Below the pieces are notes generated by a model. That model searched no databases, had not been told where the DNA came from, and saw only the letters and a program-made list of their open reading frames with translations. A DNA stretch of 5,921 bases from Candidatus Iainarchaeum sp. (GTDB taxonomy: Archaea; Iainarchaeota; Iainarchaeia; Iainarchaeales; GCA-2688035). Positions 1-5,627 of the stretch are shown piece after piece (position 1 is the stretch's first letter; each line of letters begins with the position of its first letter). Made by a program: the position numbers and the translations under genes. The stretch spans positions 1 through 5,921 of the forward strand of contig JAPLVT010000071.1 in assembly GCA_026396975.1 (NCBI GenBank), given 5' to 3'.

Positions 1-1433
1 AAGTTCTTGCCGTTCACTTTGCGCGTTTCCGGCTTTATCATTGCCATCCGCGTGATGCTGTACGAGCAGGCGCCCGGCTCGTTGAAAGCAACGTGCCCGT
101 TCCTCCCGATGCCAAGAATGCACAAATCAATGCCAAATCTGCGGATTGCCGCCTCGTGCTTCGCGCATTCCGCACGCAGATTGCGTGCGGCGCCGTTCAG
201 GAGGAAAATATTGCGTGGTTTTGCGTTGACCTTGCCGAGAAAATTATTCTTCAGGTAATATGAGAAGCTGGCTTTGTCGCTTTGTGGCAATCCAACATAC
301 TCATCCAGCGCAAAGAATCGCGCCTTGCCAAAATCAATTTTTTTGTTTTTGTATTCCGAGGCAAGCATTTTGTAAAGCAGCTTCGGGGTTTCACCTGTCG
401 CAAGCGCTAGCGAGGCATCCGGCTTGCGCGCGAGCAAATCCGCAACCGCCTCCGCAGCCCTTTTGCTCATCGCGGCGTAATTCTTTTCGACAATCAGCTC
501 CGACTCGTTGCGGATTGCAGCGAATTTCTCTACGGCGCCGGCGCTCGGCGCAGCCAAGCCATGCTGCGCTATTTTTCCCGCGGCGACAAAGTTTCCCGCG
601 AACATGCAGTTCGCCAGCGACCAGCCGTGCAGCAGCCCGAACACAAACCCTGCGTTGAAAGCGTCTCCGGCGCCGGTGCTGTCAACAACCTTGCGTGCAA
701 CCGAATGGAAATGCAGTGGCGGCAATCCTTTCCTGAAAAGCGTTGCTCCCTGTGCCGCCTGCTTCACCGCAACGCACCCAGCGCCTTTTTTTAAAAGCGT
801 GCCGGCTCTGGCCCGCATCGAGCCGCCCTTTGCTATATGCTTCAGCTCGATGTCATTGACGAAAAGGAAATCGATGAACGGCAGGAAAGCGCTTATGCCC
901 CAAACCCCGCGCGTGTCGAAGCAGGTGTCGAAACAAACAACCGCTTTCTTACTTTTTATTTTTTTGAGCAATCGCAAGAATCCTTTCCGCATGTTGCGCA
1001 GGTGATAGAAACCGCCGAAAAAAACAATGTCGCCCGCGCGCAATTCCGGCAGCAGCAGCCGCACGACTTTCTCCGGGTTGATCTCTTCAAGGCAGTTTTT
1101 CGCGGATTGGATTGCGCGCTCGCCCCTCCTGTTAACCACGATGATGCTGAAGGCGTTCTGCTCCCCGCTCTTTATCAGCGCTGCCTTCACTTTCGCCTTA
1201 GCAAGCCCTTTTTTCAGGAACTGCGTTGCGAAATCGCTGCCAATGACGCTCACCAGTGTCGGTTGCAGCCCGAGCTTCGCCGAGATGACCGCAAAATTCG
1301 CCGCGTTGCCCCCGACGCTGAAGTCAAGCTCCCGCAGCGCCTTTTCCTTGCCGAACTCGGGCGCGCCGGCTATCTCCTGCAGCACGTCGACGCACAAATC
1401 GCCAACGGAGAACAGCCTGCTTTCGCCCTTCAT
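1..1433 (-). CDS. Bifunctional fusion: PfkB-family sugar kinase + NagB-type glucosamine-6-phosphate deaminase (C-terminus cut by window edge)
   Basis: The minus strand is open without a stop from ATG 1433 to the window edge: 477 full codons, so no frameshift separates the two domains. Residues 1-305 are a ribokinase/PfkB kinase: N-terminal VGDLCVDVL, the GGNAANFAVISAKLG signature near 41-55, and DSTGAGDAFNAGF at 251-263 with presumed catalytic base Asp257. Residues 308-477 match NagB: phosphate loop ATGETP (345-350), FALDEYVGL with Asp377 (E. coli Asp72), and GIGRNGHVAFNEPG with His447 and Glu452 (E. coli His143, Glu148). Asn445 replaces E. coli Asp141, as in B. subtilis-type NagB. About 100 C-terminal residues lie outside the window. 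NagB converts GlcN6P to fructose 6-phosphate and ammonia. The kinase substrate cannot be read from sequence: glucosamine (making GlcN6P) is the attractive option, fructose 6-phosphate the main alternative. No signal peptide, so cytosolic. The start is supported by a TATA-like box about 31 bp upstream. Confidence 0.92.
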   Translation of the reverse strand, partial: MKGESRLFSVGDLCVDVLQEIAGAPEFGKEKALRELDFSVGGNAANFAVISAKLGLQPTLVSVIGSDFATQFLKKGLAKAKVKAALIKSGEQNAFSIIVVNRRGERAIQSAKNCLEEINPEKVVRLLLPELRAGDIVFFGGFYHLRNMRKGFLRLLKKIKSKKAVVCFDTCFDTRGVWGISAFLPFIDFLFVNDIELKHIAKGGSMRARAGTLLKKGAGCVAVKQAAQGATLFRKGLPPLHFHSVARKVVDSTGAGDAFNAGFVFGLLHGWSLANCMFAGNFVAAGKIAQHGLAAPSAGAVEKFAAIRNESELIVEKNYAAMSKRAAEAVADLLARKPDASLALATGETPKLLYKMLASEYKNKKIDFGKARFFALDEYVGLPQSDKASFSYYLKNNFLGKVNAKPRNIFLLNGAARNLRAECAKHEAAIRRFGIDLCILGIGRNGHVAFNEPGACSYSITRMAMIKPETRKVNGKN

Positions 1434-1460
1434 GCTCGCAATCTAATAGCGCCGAATTAC

Positions 1461-1467
1461 TATTTAA
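1461..1467 (-). promoter_or_regulatory. TATA-like box for the kinase-deaminase gene
   Basis: Reading the minus strand, TTAAATA lies centred about 31 bp before ATG 1433 in an AT-rich patch, and no Shine-Dalgarno sequence precedes the ATG. This fits an archaeal box A driving a leaderless or near-leaderless mRNA. The core is close to palindromic, so it could also fire to the right. Confidence 0.55.
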
Positions 1468-1477
1468 CTTTTTGCAA

Positions 1478-1542
1478 ACGCCGGCGCAGGCGCTGTGCAA
1501 GGCATTTTCCTGAACACCTGCATCTGGTTGTAGCGCCGGCGT
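1478..1542. repeat. 10-bp inverted repeat ACGCCGGCGC / GCGCCGGCGT
   Basis: The arms at 1478-1487 and 1533-1542 are exact reverse complements with 45 bp between them. They flank non-coding sequence between two divergent promoters and abut the nested dyad at 1547-1598. The role is unknown. Confidence 0.6.
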
Positions 1543-1546
1543 GATT

Positions 1547-1598
1547 CCTTGCAAACCTGCGGGTTTGCGAGGCCTCGCAAAGCATTTGCTTTGCAAGG
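1547..1598. repeat. 52-bp nested inverted repeat (four alternating 9-bp arms)
   Basis: Four 9-bp arms alternate in orientation: CCTTGCAAA (1547-1555), TTTGCGAGG (1564-1572), CCTCGCAAA (1573-1581), TTTGCAAGG (1590-1598). The block is symmetric about 1572/1573, and its middle 18 bp (1564-1581) is a perfect palindrome. It can fold as two side-by-side hairpins (1547-1572 and 1573-1598) or as one long dyad. It lies upstream of both flanking promoters, so it is probably not in either mRNA if those are leaderless. It could be a regulator-binding site, a cruciform or REP-like element, or part of a separate small RNA. Confidence 0.75.
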
Positions 1599-1610
1599 TG
1601 ATGCTTGCCT

Positions 1611-1644
1611 GAGCGTGATACGCTGGTGCGGGCGCTGCTCGCCC
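1611..1644. repeat. Two short stem-loops next to the nested dyad
   Basis: AGCGT-GAT-ACGCT (about 1611-1623) and GGGCG-CTGCT-CGCCC (1630-1644) are perfect 5-bp stems following the 52-bp dyad. Individually they are weak, but they extend the run of foldable sequence to about 100 bp, ending just before the deacetylase promoter. No box C/D RNA or tRNA pattern fits them. Confidence 0.4.
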
Positions 1645-1660
1645 CATATCCAAAATCACT

Positions 1661-1667
1661 ATTAAAC
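1661..1667 (+). promoter_or_regulatory. TATA-like box for the deacetylase-glycosyltransferase operon
   Basis: ATTAAAC is centred about 26 bp before ATG 1690, the spacing expected for an archaeal box A with transcription starting at or next to the start codon. There is no Shine-Dalgarno sequence before the ATG. The surrounding ACTATTAAACTTTTG (1658-1672) is nearly repeated at 1459-1474. Confidence 0.6.
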
Positions 1668-1689
1668 TTTTGTAATCTCAATTGTATGT

Positions 1690-2298
1690 ATGGTAAAGGC
1701 ATTGGTGATTGTTGCGCACCCCGACGACGAAACAATCTGGTGCGGCGGCACGATTTTGGAGAACAAGCGCTGGCGCTGGGTGGTTCTTTCGCTCTGCAGG
1801 CGGGACGACGCTGACAGGGCGCCGCGCTTCGCGCGCGCCTGCAAGCAGCTGGGCGCCAAGTTCGCGATGTCCGACCTCGAGGACGAGCATCCTGAGCTGC
1901 AGCTTAACTCGCTTGATGAGGTGGAAATGCGCATCGCGGGCATGCTGCGGCAGAACAACTTCGGGTTCCGCTTCGATTATGTCTTCACGCACGGCGCTAA
2001 CGGCGAGTACGGCCACCTGAGGCACATCGCTGTGCACGATGCAGTCAGGCAGATGGTAGGGGGCGGGCGCCTGCGCTGCAAAAAAATTTTCTTCTTCAAC
2101 TACAAGCGCTCAGCGCGCGGGAATTTCTGCGTGCCGAACACGCGCACAGCCGATGTGAACCGCGCGCTGCGCGCGGCGACAGCGCGAGCGAAACGATTAT
2201 TAATTACATTCGCCTACAACTTTAGTATCGGCTCCTTCGAAGAGCAGAGTGCGAACGCGACTGAGAGCTTCAAAGTTGAATCGGCATGCGATCACTGA
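1690..2298 (+). CDS. PIG-L/LmbE-family N-deacetylase
   Basis: A 202-residue protein that opens with a beta strand running into AHPDDE (residues 9-14), the zinc-binding signature of the PIG-L/LmbE fold, and carries the second family motif HGANGEYGHLRH at 101-112. By analogy with MshB, the zinc ligands would be His10, Asp13 and His112, with Asp12 the likely general base. The C-terminal stretch YNFSIGSFEEQSANATESF resembles the usual family ending. These enzymes remove the N-acetyl group from GlcNAc or GlcNAc-containing glycosides and lipids; archaeal members act on chitin-derived sugars. No signal peptide or membrane segment is visible, so a soluble cytosolic substrate is likely. It is divergent from the kinase-deaminase gene, and its end overlaps the next gene by 13 bp, implying co-transcription. 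Free GlcNAc versus a product of the downstream glycosyltransferase cannot be decided. Confidence 0.9.
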   Translation: MVKALVIVAHPDDETIWCGGTILENKRWRWVVLSLCRRDDADRAPRFARACKQLGAKFAMSDLEDEHPELQLNSLDEVEMRIAGMLRQNNFGFRFDYVFTHGANGEYGHLRHIAVHDAVRQMVGGGRLRCKKIFFFNYKRSARGNFCVPNTRTADVNRALRAATARAKRLLITFAYNFSIGSFEEQSANATESFKVESACDH

Positions 2299-3500
2299 TA
2301 CTGTATCCTTACCCGCCAGAGCTGGATGGATTGAGCATTCAGGGCGACTTGTTGTACAGAGGCCTGGTGAACGGTGGCTTCGAGGTTGCGCCCTGCAACA
2401 GGACAGCCGACACCGAGAAGCAATTTTTGTACAAAACTTTCAAGCCAGATGTCGCGATCGGCATCGGCTATTGGGGCGACGCCCCGCGCATCATCCAGCA
2501 CCCGCTGCGATACGGCGTGCAGCCAGTGCCGTGGCTGAATGCCGACGGCTGGGTCGCGAACTACCACAAGCTGTTTGACAGTCTGCCGCTTATTCTCACC
2601 ACCTCCGCGTGGGTCAGGGACGTTTACTACCGCGATGGAGTGACGAACAAGAACATCTGCCCGATGCCGATCGGCATTGACACGCAGCAGATGAGGCCGC
2701 TGCCGAAGGACGACCCGCGCGTTCTGTACATCAGGAACTTGCTTGGCGTGAAGCCTGACGAGAAGATGATTCTGACCGCTGGTGGTGACACGACCAGCAA
2801 GGGCTTCCAGGAAGTGCTGCAGGCGCTGGGGAAAATCAACGGTGATTTCCCGAATTGGAAGTACGTGGGCAAGACCTGGGAGAAAGGAAAGCCTTACTAC
2901 CATTACAAGAAAGAGCTTTCGATAATGAGGGATTTCGACATCAGGAGAAAAGTAAAGTTCCTTGACGGCCCGCTTTCGAGGGAGTTCATGTGCTGCCTGC
3001 TGAACGCCTGCGATGTTTACGCGGCGCCCAGCAGGATAGAAGGCTTCGGAATGATTCAGATCGAGGCAATGGCCTGCGGCAAGCCAGTGCTTTCGATTGA
3101 CGCGATGGGGATAAAGGACACAATTATCCACGGTGAAACCGGTTTTCTCGCGAAGGTTGGCGAGGAAACAAAGCTCACTGAAGAGTGGGCTTACGGCTGG
3201 ATGGGCTTCAAGAAAAGGACTAAAATAAAATTCGACCAGCCGAAGACTTTTGCCTACAAGGCCGACATTGATGACCTTGCAAAGTACCTGCACAAGCTGC
3301 TCGGCGACGACGAGCTGCGCGCGAAGATGGGCGAGAAGGCGCGCAAGCACGCCGTGCAGAACTATGATTACAACAAAACCTCGAAGGGCATCCACGACTT
3401 GGTTGAAAAGAAGCTTGGGCTGAACGGCAAGGCAAACAGCTGCAGGAAAAGCAACGGCGCGTCGAAAAAAGAGGCAACAATCGCTGTGCGCGAGCGATAA
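2286..3500 (+). CDS. GT4-family (GT-B fold) glycosyltransferase
   Basis: A 404-residue retaining glycosyltransferase. The N-terminal Rossmann domain (about 1-155) contains the interdomain segment MPIGIDTQQMRP (127-138). The C-terminal donor domain has a TAGGDTTSKGFQEVL loop near 164-178 and the EX7E motif EGFGMIQIE (Glu252, Glu260), followed by MACGKPV and HGETGFL, the usual GT4 nucleotide-sugar-binding region. Between GFLAKVGE and DIDDLAKYL there is an extra basic/aromatic stretch (about 293-326) where GT4 proteins normally have only a few residues. The last 25 residues are Lys/Ser-rich and look disordered. There are no membrane segments. ATG 2286 lies inside the deacetylase gene, without its own promoter or clear Shine-Dalgarno sequence, so translational coupling is likely. 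Donor and acceptor are unknown. GT4 plus PIG-L pairs occur in bacillithiol/mycothiol and GPI-type pathways, so a GlcNAc-transfer-then-deacetylation role is possible. Confidence 0.92.
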   Translation: MRSLILYPYPPELDGLSIQGDLLYRGLVNGGFEVAPCNRTADTEKQFLYKTFKPDVAIGIGYWGDAPRIIQHPLRYGVQPVPWLNADGWVANYHKLFDSLPLILTTSAWVRDVYYRDGVTNKNICPMPIGIDTQQMRPLPKDDPRVLYIRNLLGVKPDEKMILTAGGDTTSKGFQEVLQALGKINGDFPNWKYVGKTWEKGKPYYHYKKELSIMRDFDIRRKVKFLDGPLSREFMCCLLNACDVYAAPSRIEGFGMIQIEAMACGKPVLSIDAMGIKDTIIHGETGFLAKVGEETKLTEEWAYGWMGFKKRTKIKFDQPKTFAYKADIDDLAKYLHKLLGDDELRAKMGEKARKHAVQNYDYNKTSKGIHDLVEKKLGLNGKANSCRKSNGASKKEATIAVRER

Positions 3501-3589
3501 AACAAGCAAAACCTGATTCTAAATCCGATTCCGTGTTTTAACCGAAACCATGCGGCAGATTTCTCTTTTAAGCAGGCAAGCCAGCGGTT
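3501..3589. terminator. Convergent intergenic region with T-tracts on both strands
   Basis: This 89-bp gap separates the converging glycosyltransferase and glycosidase genes. On the plus strand GTTTT (about 3534-3538) and CTCTTTT (about 3563-3569) follow the glycosyltransferase. On the minus strand GGTTTTGCTTGTTTT (complement of 3500-3514) lies beyond the glycosidase stop. Archaeal termination uses T-tracts, so bidirectional termination is plausible. No strong stem-loop or small gene was seen. Confidence 0.35.
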
Positions 3590-4738
3590 TCAATCTAATC
3601 CCGGCGGCAGTTTCTTCCCTTGAACCGCAGCAGCCGCGAGCAGGAACGCCCCCGCGTCCCACGCATGGTACTCGCTCCCCATAGCCTTTCTTTTCAGCGG
3701 GTGAATCCACTCATTGAATTCCCAGTGCGCGTGCTTGCCCAATCTGTTTGCTTTCGCCAGCGCGATTAGCTGCCTCTTGGCTTCCCGCGCTTTCCCCGCT
3801 TTTGCCAGCCCTGCAACGTAAAACCCGCCGACGAAAGGCCAGATGCCGCCGTTGATGTAATAGTGCGGTGTTGCCGCAAGGCACTTTCCGAAATAACTGT
3901 GCCACTCCTTGTCGCCTTCTTTTATCGGCGGATAGATTACACGCACCGGATAAGGCTTGTCAATCCGCTTCTTTTTCACGAAGCGCAGTATTTTCGCGGC
4001 TTGTTTCCTGTCAGCGAGGCCGCCGCAAATCGCAATCATGTTGCCGAGGCTGTCGAACCATTCTTCCTGTTCGATATCGCCGTCGTGGTTCTTCCATACC
4101 CAAGGGTAAAAATGGCCTTTTTCATTGTTGAACAGGATTATTTTCGATTGTGTCCGCCCGCTTACCGCCCTAAGAACGTTCCGCATTTCCCTCTTTTTCC
4201 CGTAAGCCCTCAGTGCGGCATAGTAAAGCGCCACTGTGTTTATTGTGTGCCCGTACTTGTGCGGAAAGCAATCCTGCCAGTCGCATGTTGGCAATTGTTC
4301 CGGCAGGAAATCCTCGCCGGCGTCCTGGCACCTCAGCCAGCAGAAAGCCGAGTCGATTGAGCGCCTGAATTGCCGCAATATTTTCTTGTCGTTATAATTG
4401 TGAGCGAATGCCTTCAGCCCAAGCAAATAGAGCAGCGTGCTGTCGGTTGTCGCAAAAGTCGCTTTTTTCGGGCGCACTTTGTCCCACATGTCAACGCAGT
4501 TTGGAATCTGCCCAACGCTGGTCTGGTATTTGCGCAGTGTGTTGAGCGTTATCCTAAATTGTTGTTTGAATTCTCCCCGCGGGTCCATCGTGCTTGCGCC
4601 AATCAGCCCAATCATGCTGTCCCGCGCCCACACGCTGTTGTATCCGCGCGGGCCGCCGCTTGCGTGCAAGCCGTGCGGCGTGCTGCACTTGCGCATTGTT
4701 TCCTTCGCTTTCTCAACAGCCTCTTCTATCAGGTCCAT
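3590..4738 (-). CDS. Compact (alpha/alpha)6-barrel glycosidase (debranching-enzyme / GH100-like)
   Basis: A 382-residue protein when started at ATG 4738. It has the pattern of (alpha/alpha)6 glycosidases: GYNSVWARDSMIGL (32-45, with Asp40 as candidate acid), TTDSTLLYLLGLKAF (97-111), CDWQDCFPHKYGHTINTVALYYAALRA (152-178), HYYINGGIWPF (292-302), HWEFNEW (338-344, with Glu343 as candidate base) and EYHAWDAGAFLLAA (356-369). The arrangement resembles amylo-alpha-1,6-glucosidase catalytic domains and GH100 neutral invertases, with some likeness to GH15/GH63. It is only the barrel, without the N-terminal domains of glycogen debranching enzymes. No signal peptide, so it probably acts on intracellular glycan or a small glycoside. 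An in-frame ATG at 4795 would add 19 residues, but it lies upstream of the TATA-like box and is disfavoured. It is convergent with the GT4 gene. The fold is fairly certain; the substrate is not. Confidence 0.82.
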   Translation of the reverse strand: MDLIEEAVEKAKETMRKCSTPHGLHASGGPRGYNSVWARDSMIGLIGASTMDPRGEFKQQFRITLNTLRKYQTSVGQIPNCVDMWDKVRPKKATFATTDSTLLYLLGLKAFAHNYNDKKILRQFRRSIDSAFCWLRCQDAGEDFLPEQLPTCDWQDCFPHKYGHTINTVALYYAALRAYGKKREMRNVLRAVSGRTQSKIILFNNEKGHFYPWVWKNHDGDIEQEEWFDSLGNMIAICGGLADRKQAAKILRFVKKKRIDKPYPVRVIYPPIKEGDKEWHSYFGKCLAATPHYYINGGIWPFVGGFYVAGLAKAGKAREAKRQLIALAKANRLGKHAHWEFNEWIHPLKRKAMGSEYHAWDAGAFLLAAAAVQGKKLPPGLD

Positions 4739-4764
4739 AACTGCAGAATAATAGTTTGAACTCC

Positions 4765-4774
4765 TATTTAAAAT
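4765..4774. promoter_or_regulatory. Shared bidirectional TATA-like box between glycosidase and phosphoesterase genes
   Basis: TATTTAAAAT contains the palindrome TTTAAA (4767-4772). Its centre is 28-29 bp before ATG 4798 on the plus strand and 31-32 bp before ATG 4738 on the minus strand, close to the archaeal TATA-to-start spacing of leaderless genes in both directions. No other good TATA candidate exists in this 59-bp gap. It also decides both starts, because the longer alternatives (4756 plus, 4795 minus) begin on the wrong side of the box. Confidence 0.6.
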
Positions 4775-4797
4775 TGTTTTTTGGGCATACTTCACTT

Positions 4798-5538
4798 ATG
4801 GGCAAATCTCAGGGAACAGAACTGCTTCCCGGCGTTTTCGCGCTTGACACGGCGCTTTGGATGGCCAAGGACAAGGCGCTTGTGCTCGCAGACCTGCATC
4901 TCGGCTTGGAGGAAGCGTTCAACAGGCAGGGGGTATTGCTGCCGAGATTCAACTTTGAGGATATCAAGAAGCGGCTTGAGAAAAAGGTTTTTCCAAAAGC
5001 AGAACCAGAAATTATCATCATCAACGGTGACCTAAAGCACGAATTCGGCAAGATAAGCGAGCAAGAATGGCACGAGGTAATTGAAATGCTGCGCCTGCTG
5101 CAGGCGCACTGCAAGCGCACCGTGCTCATCAGGGGCAACCACGACAAGATTCTCGGGCCGATTGCGAAATGGGAAGGTCTTTCAATCGAGGAAGAAGGTC
5201 TTTTCCTTGAAAAAAGCCGCGTTTTTGTCTCGCACGGCGAAACAATTCCCTCTTCAGCAGAATTCAAAAAAGCAAAAACAATTGCCATCGGCCACGAGCA
5301 CCCCGCGGTCACGATCAGGGAGCGCTACAAGCGCGAGCAATTCAAATGCTTTCTTGTGGGAAAATTCAAAGACAAGAGCCTTATAGTGCAGCCCAGCATG
5401 AATGCCGTGAGCATCGGCACAGATGTAAAACGGCAGCAGCTGTTGAGCCCCTTCCTGCGTCGAAGTATTGAAACTTTTCGGGTCTTTGCAGTCGCGGACA
5501 AAGTGTACGATTTCGGCAAACTCGGCGCACTGGAATAA
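4798..5538 (+). CDS. Archaeal SbcD-related / ICC-like metallophosphoesterase (COG1407, TIGR00024 type)
   Basis: A 246-residue calcineurin-like phosphoesterase with the full di-metal motif set in order: DLHLG (Asp32, His34), NGDLKHE (Asp78), RGNHD (Asn114, His115), SHGE (His146) and GHEHP (His166, His168). The N-terminal segment ending ALVLADLHLGLEEAFNRQGV and the overall length are typical of the archaeal family annotated as SbcD-related or ICC-like phosphohydrolase. The biological substrate is not established; a nucleic-acid or nucleotide phosphoester is the usual guess. In bacteria related proteins often sit beside the Lhr helicase, but no helicase is visible here. ATG 4798 is chosen over in-frame ATG 4756 because it lies at the right distance from the TATA-like box and the protein then starts near the family's normal N-terminus. 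A T5 tract directly follows the stop. Confidence 0.88.
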   Translation: MGKSQGTELLPGVFALDTALWMAKDKALVLADLHLGLEEAFNRQGVLLPRFNFEDIKKRLEKKVFPKAEPEIIIINGDLKHEFGKISEQEWHEVIEMLRLLQAHCKRTVLIRGNHDKILGPIAKWEGLSIEEEGLFLEKSRVFVSHGETIPSSAEFKKAKTIAIGHEHPAVTIRERYKREQFKCFLVGKFKDKSLIVQPSMNAVSIGTDVKRQQLLSPFLRRSIETFRVFAVADKVYDFGKLGALE

Positions 5539-5543
5539 TTTTT
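5539..5543 (+). terminator. T5 tract after the phosphoesterase gene
   Basis: TTTTT begins directly after the TAA stop, and a second T-tract (T7 followed by CTTTT) runs at 5580-5591. Archaeal RNA polymerase terminates on such tracts, so these could end the phosphoesterase transcript before the tRNA. Confidence 0.4.
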
Positions 5544-5553
5544 AATCCTGCAC

Positions 5554-5570
5554 GTTTATTAGTTTATTAA
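5554..5570 (+). promoter_or_regulatory. Candidate TATA region for the tRNA gene
   Basis: GTTTATTAGTTTATTAA is the only AT-rich TATA-like stretch before the tRNA. It lies 58-74 bp upstream of the mature 5' end, so it would imply a leader of roughly 35-45 nt that contains the hairpin at 5599-5623. No TATA-like sequence exists at the expected spacing for direct initiation at 5628. Confidence 0.3.
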
Positions 5571-5598
5571 GTTTTCCAGTTTTTTTCTTTTAGTACAG

Positions 5599-5623
5599 CT
5601 TTTCTTTTTCGTAAAAAGAAAAG
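5599..5623 (+). repeat. 11-bp perfect hairpin in the tRNA leader
   Basis: CTTTTCTTTTT and AAAAAGAAAAG are exact reverse complements around a CGT loop. The hairpin ends 4 nt before the tRNA acceptor stem. It resembles the hairpin inside the tRNA intron in sequence, loop size and purine/pyrimidine bias. It could be a processing signal, part of a terminator, or a simple-sequence tract. Confidence 0.6.
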
Positions 5624-5627
5624 GTGT

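Noticed and set aside
1..1433. Loss of deaminase activity because Asp141 of E. coli NagB is Asn445 here
   Set aside because: Asn at this position (GIGRNGH) is normal in B. subtilis-type NagB enzymes, so it is not evidence for inactivation.
1599..1650. Box C/D-like words (GTGATGC, CTGA, GTGATA) suggesting a guide RNA
   Set aside because: Spacing between the candidate C and D' boxes is only a few bases, too short for a guide, and no proper terminal D box or closing stem is present.
2292..3509. A 405-codon open frame antisense to the glycosyltransferase gene
   Set aside because: It has no recognisable motifs and mirrors a gene with clear GT4 signatures; the codon bias of the real gene leaves few antisense stops. 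The same applies to plus-strand frames over 1-1433 (for example 837-1544) and over 3863-4759.
4756..4797. Longer N-terminus for the phosphoesterase from ATG 4756
   Set aside because: That ATG lies upstream of the TATA-like box, and the extra residues do not resemble the family N-terminus. The mirror case, ATG 4795 for the glycosidase, fails for the same reason.
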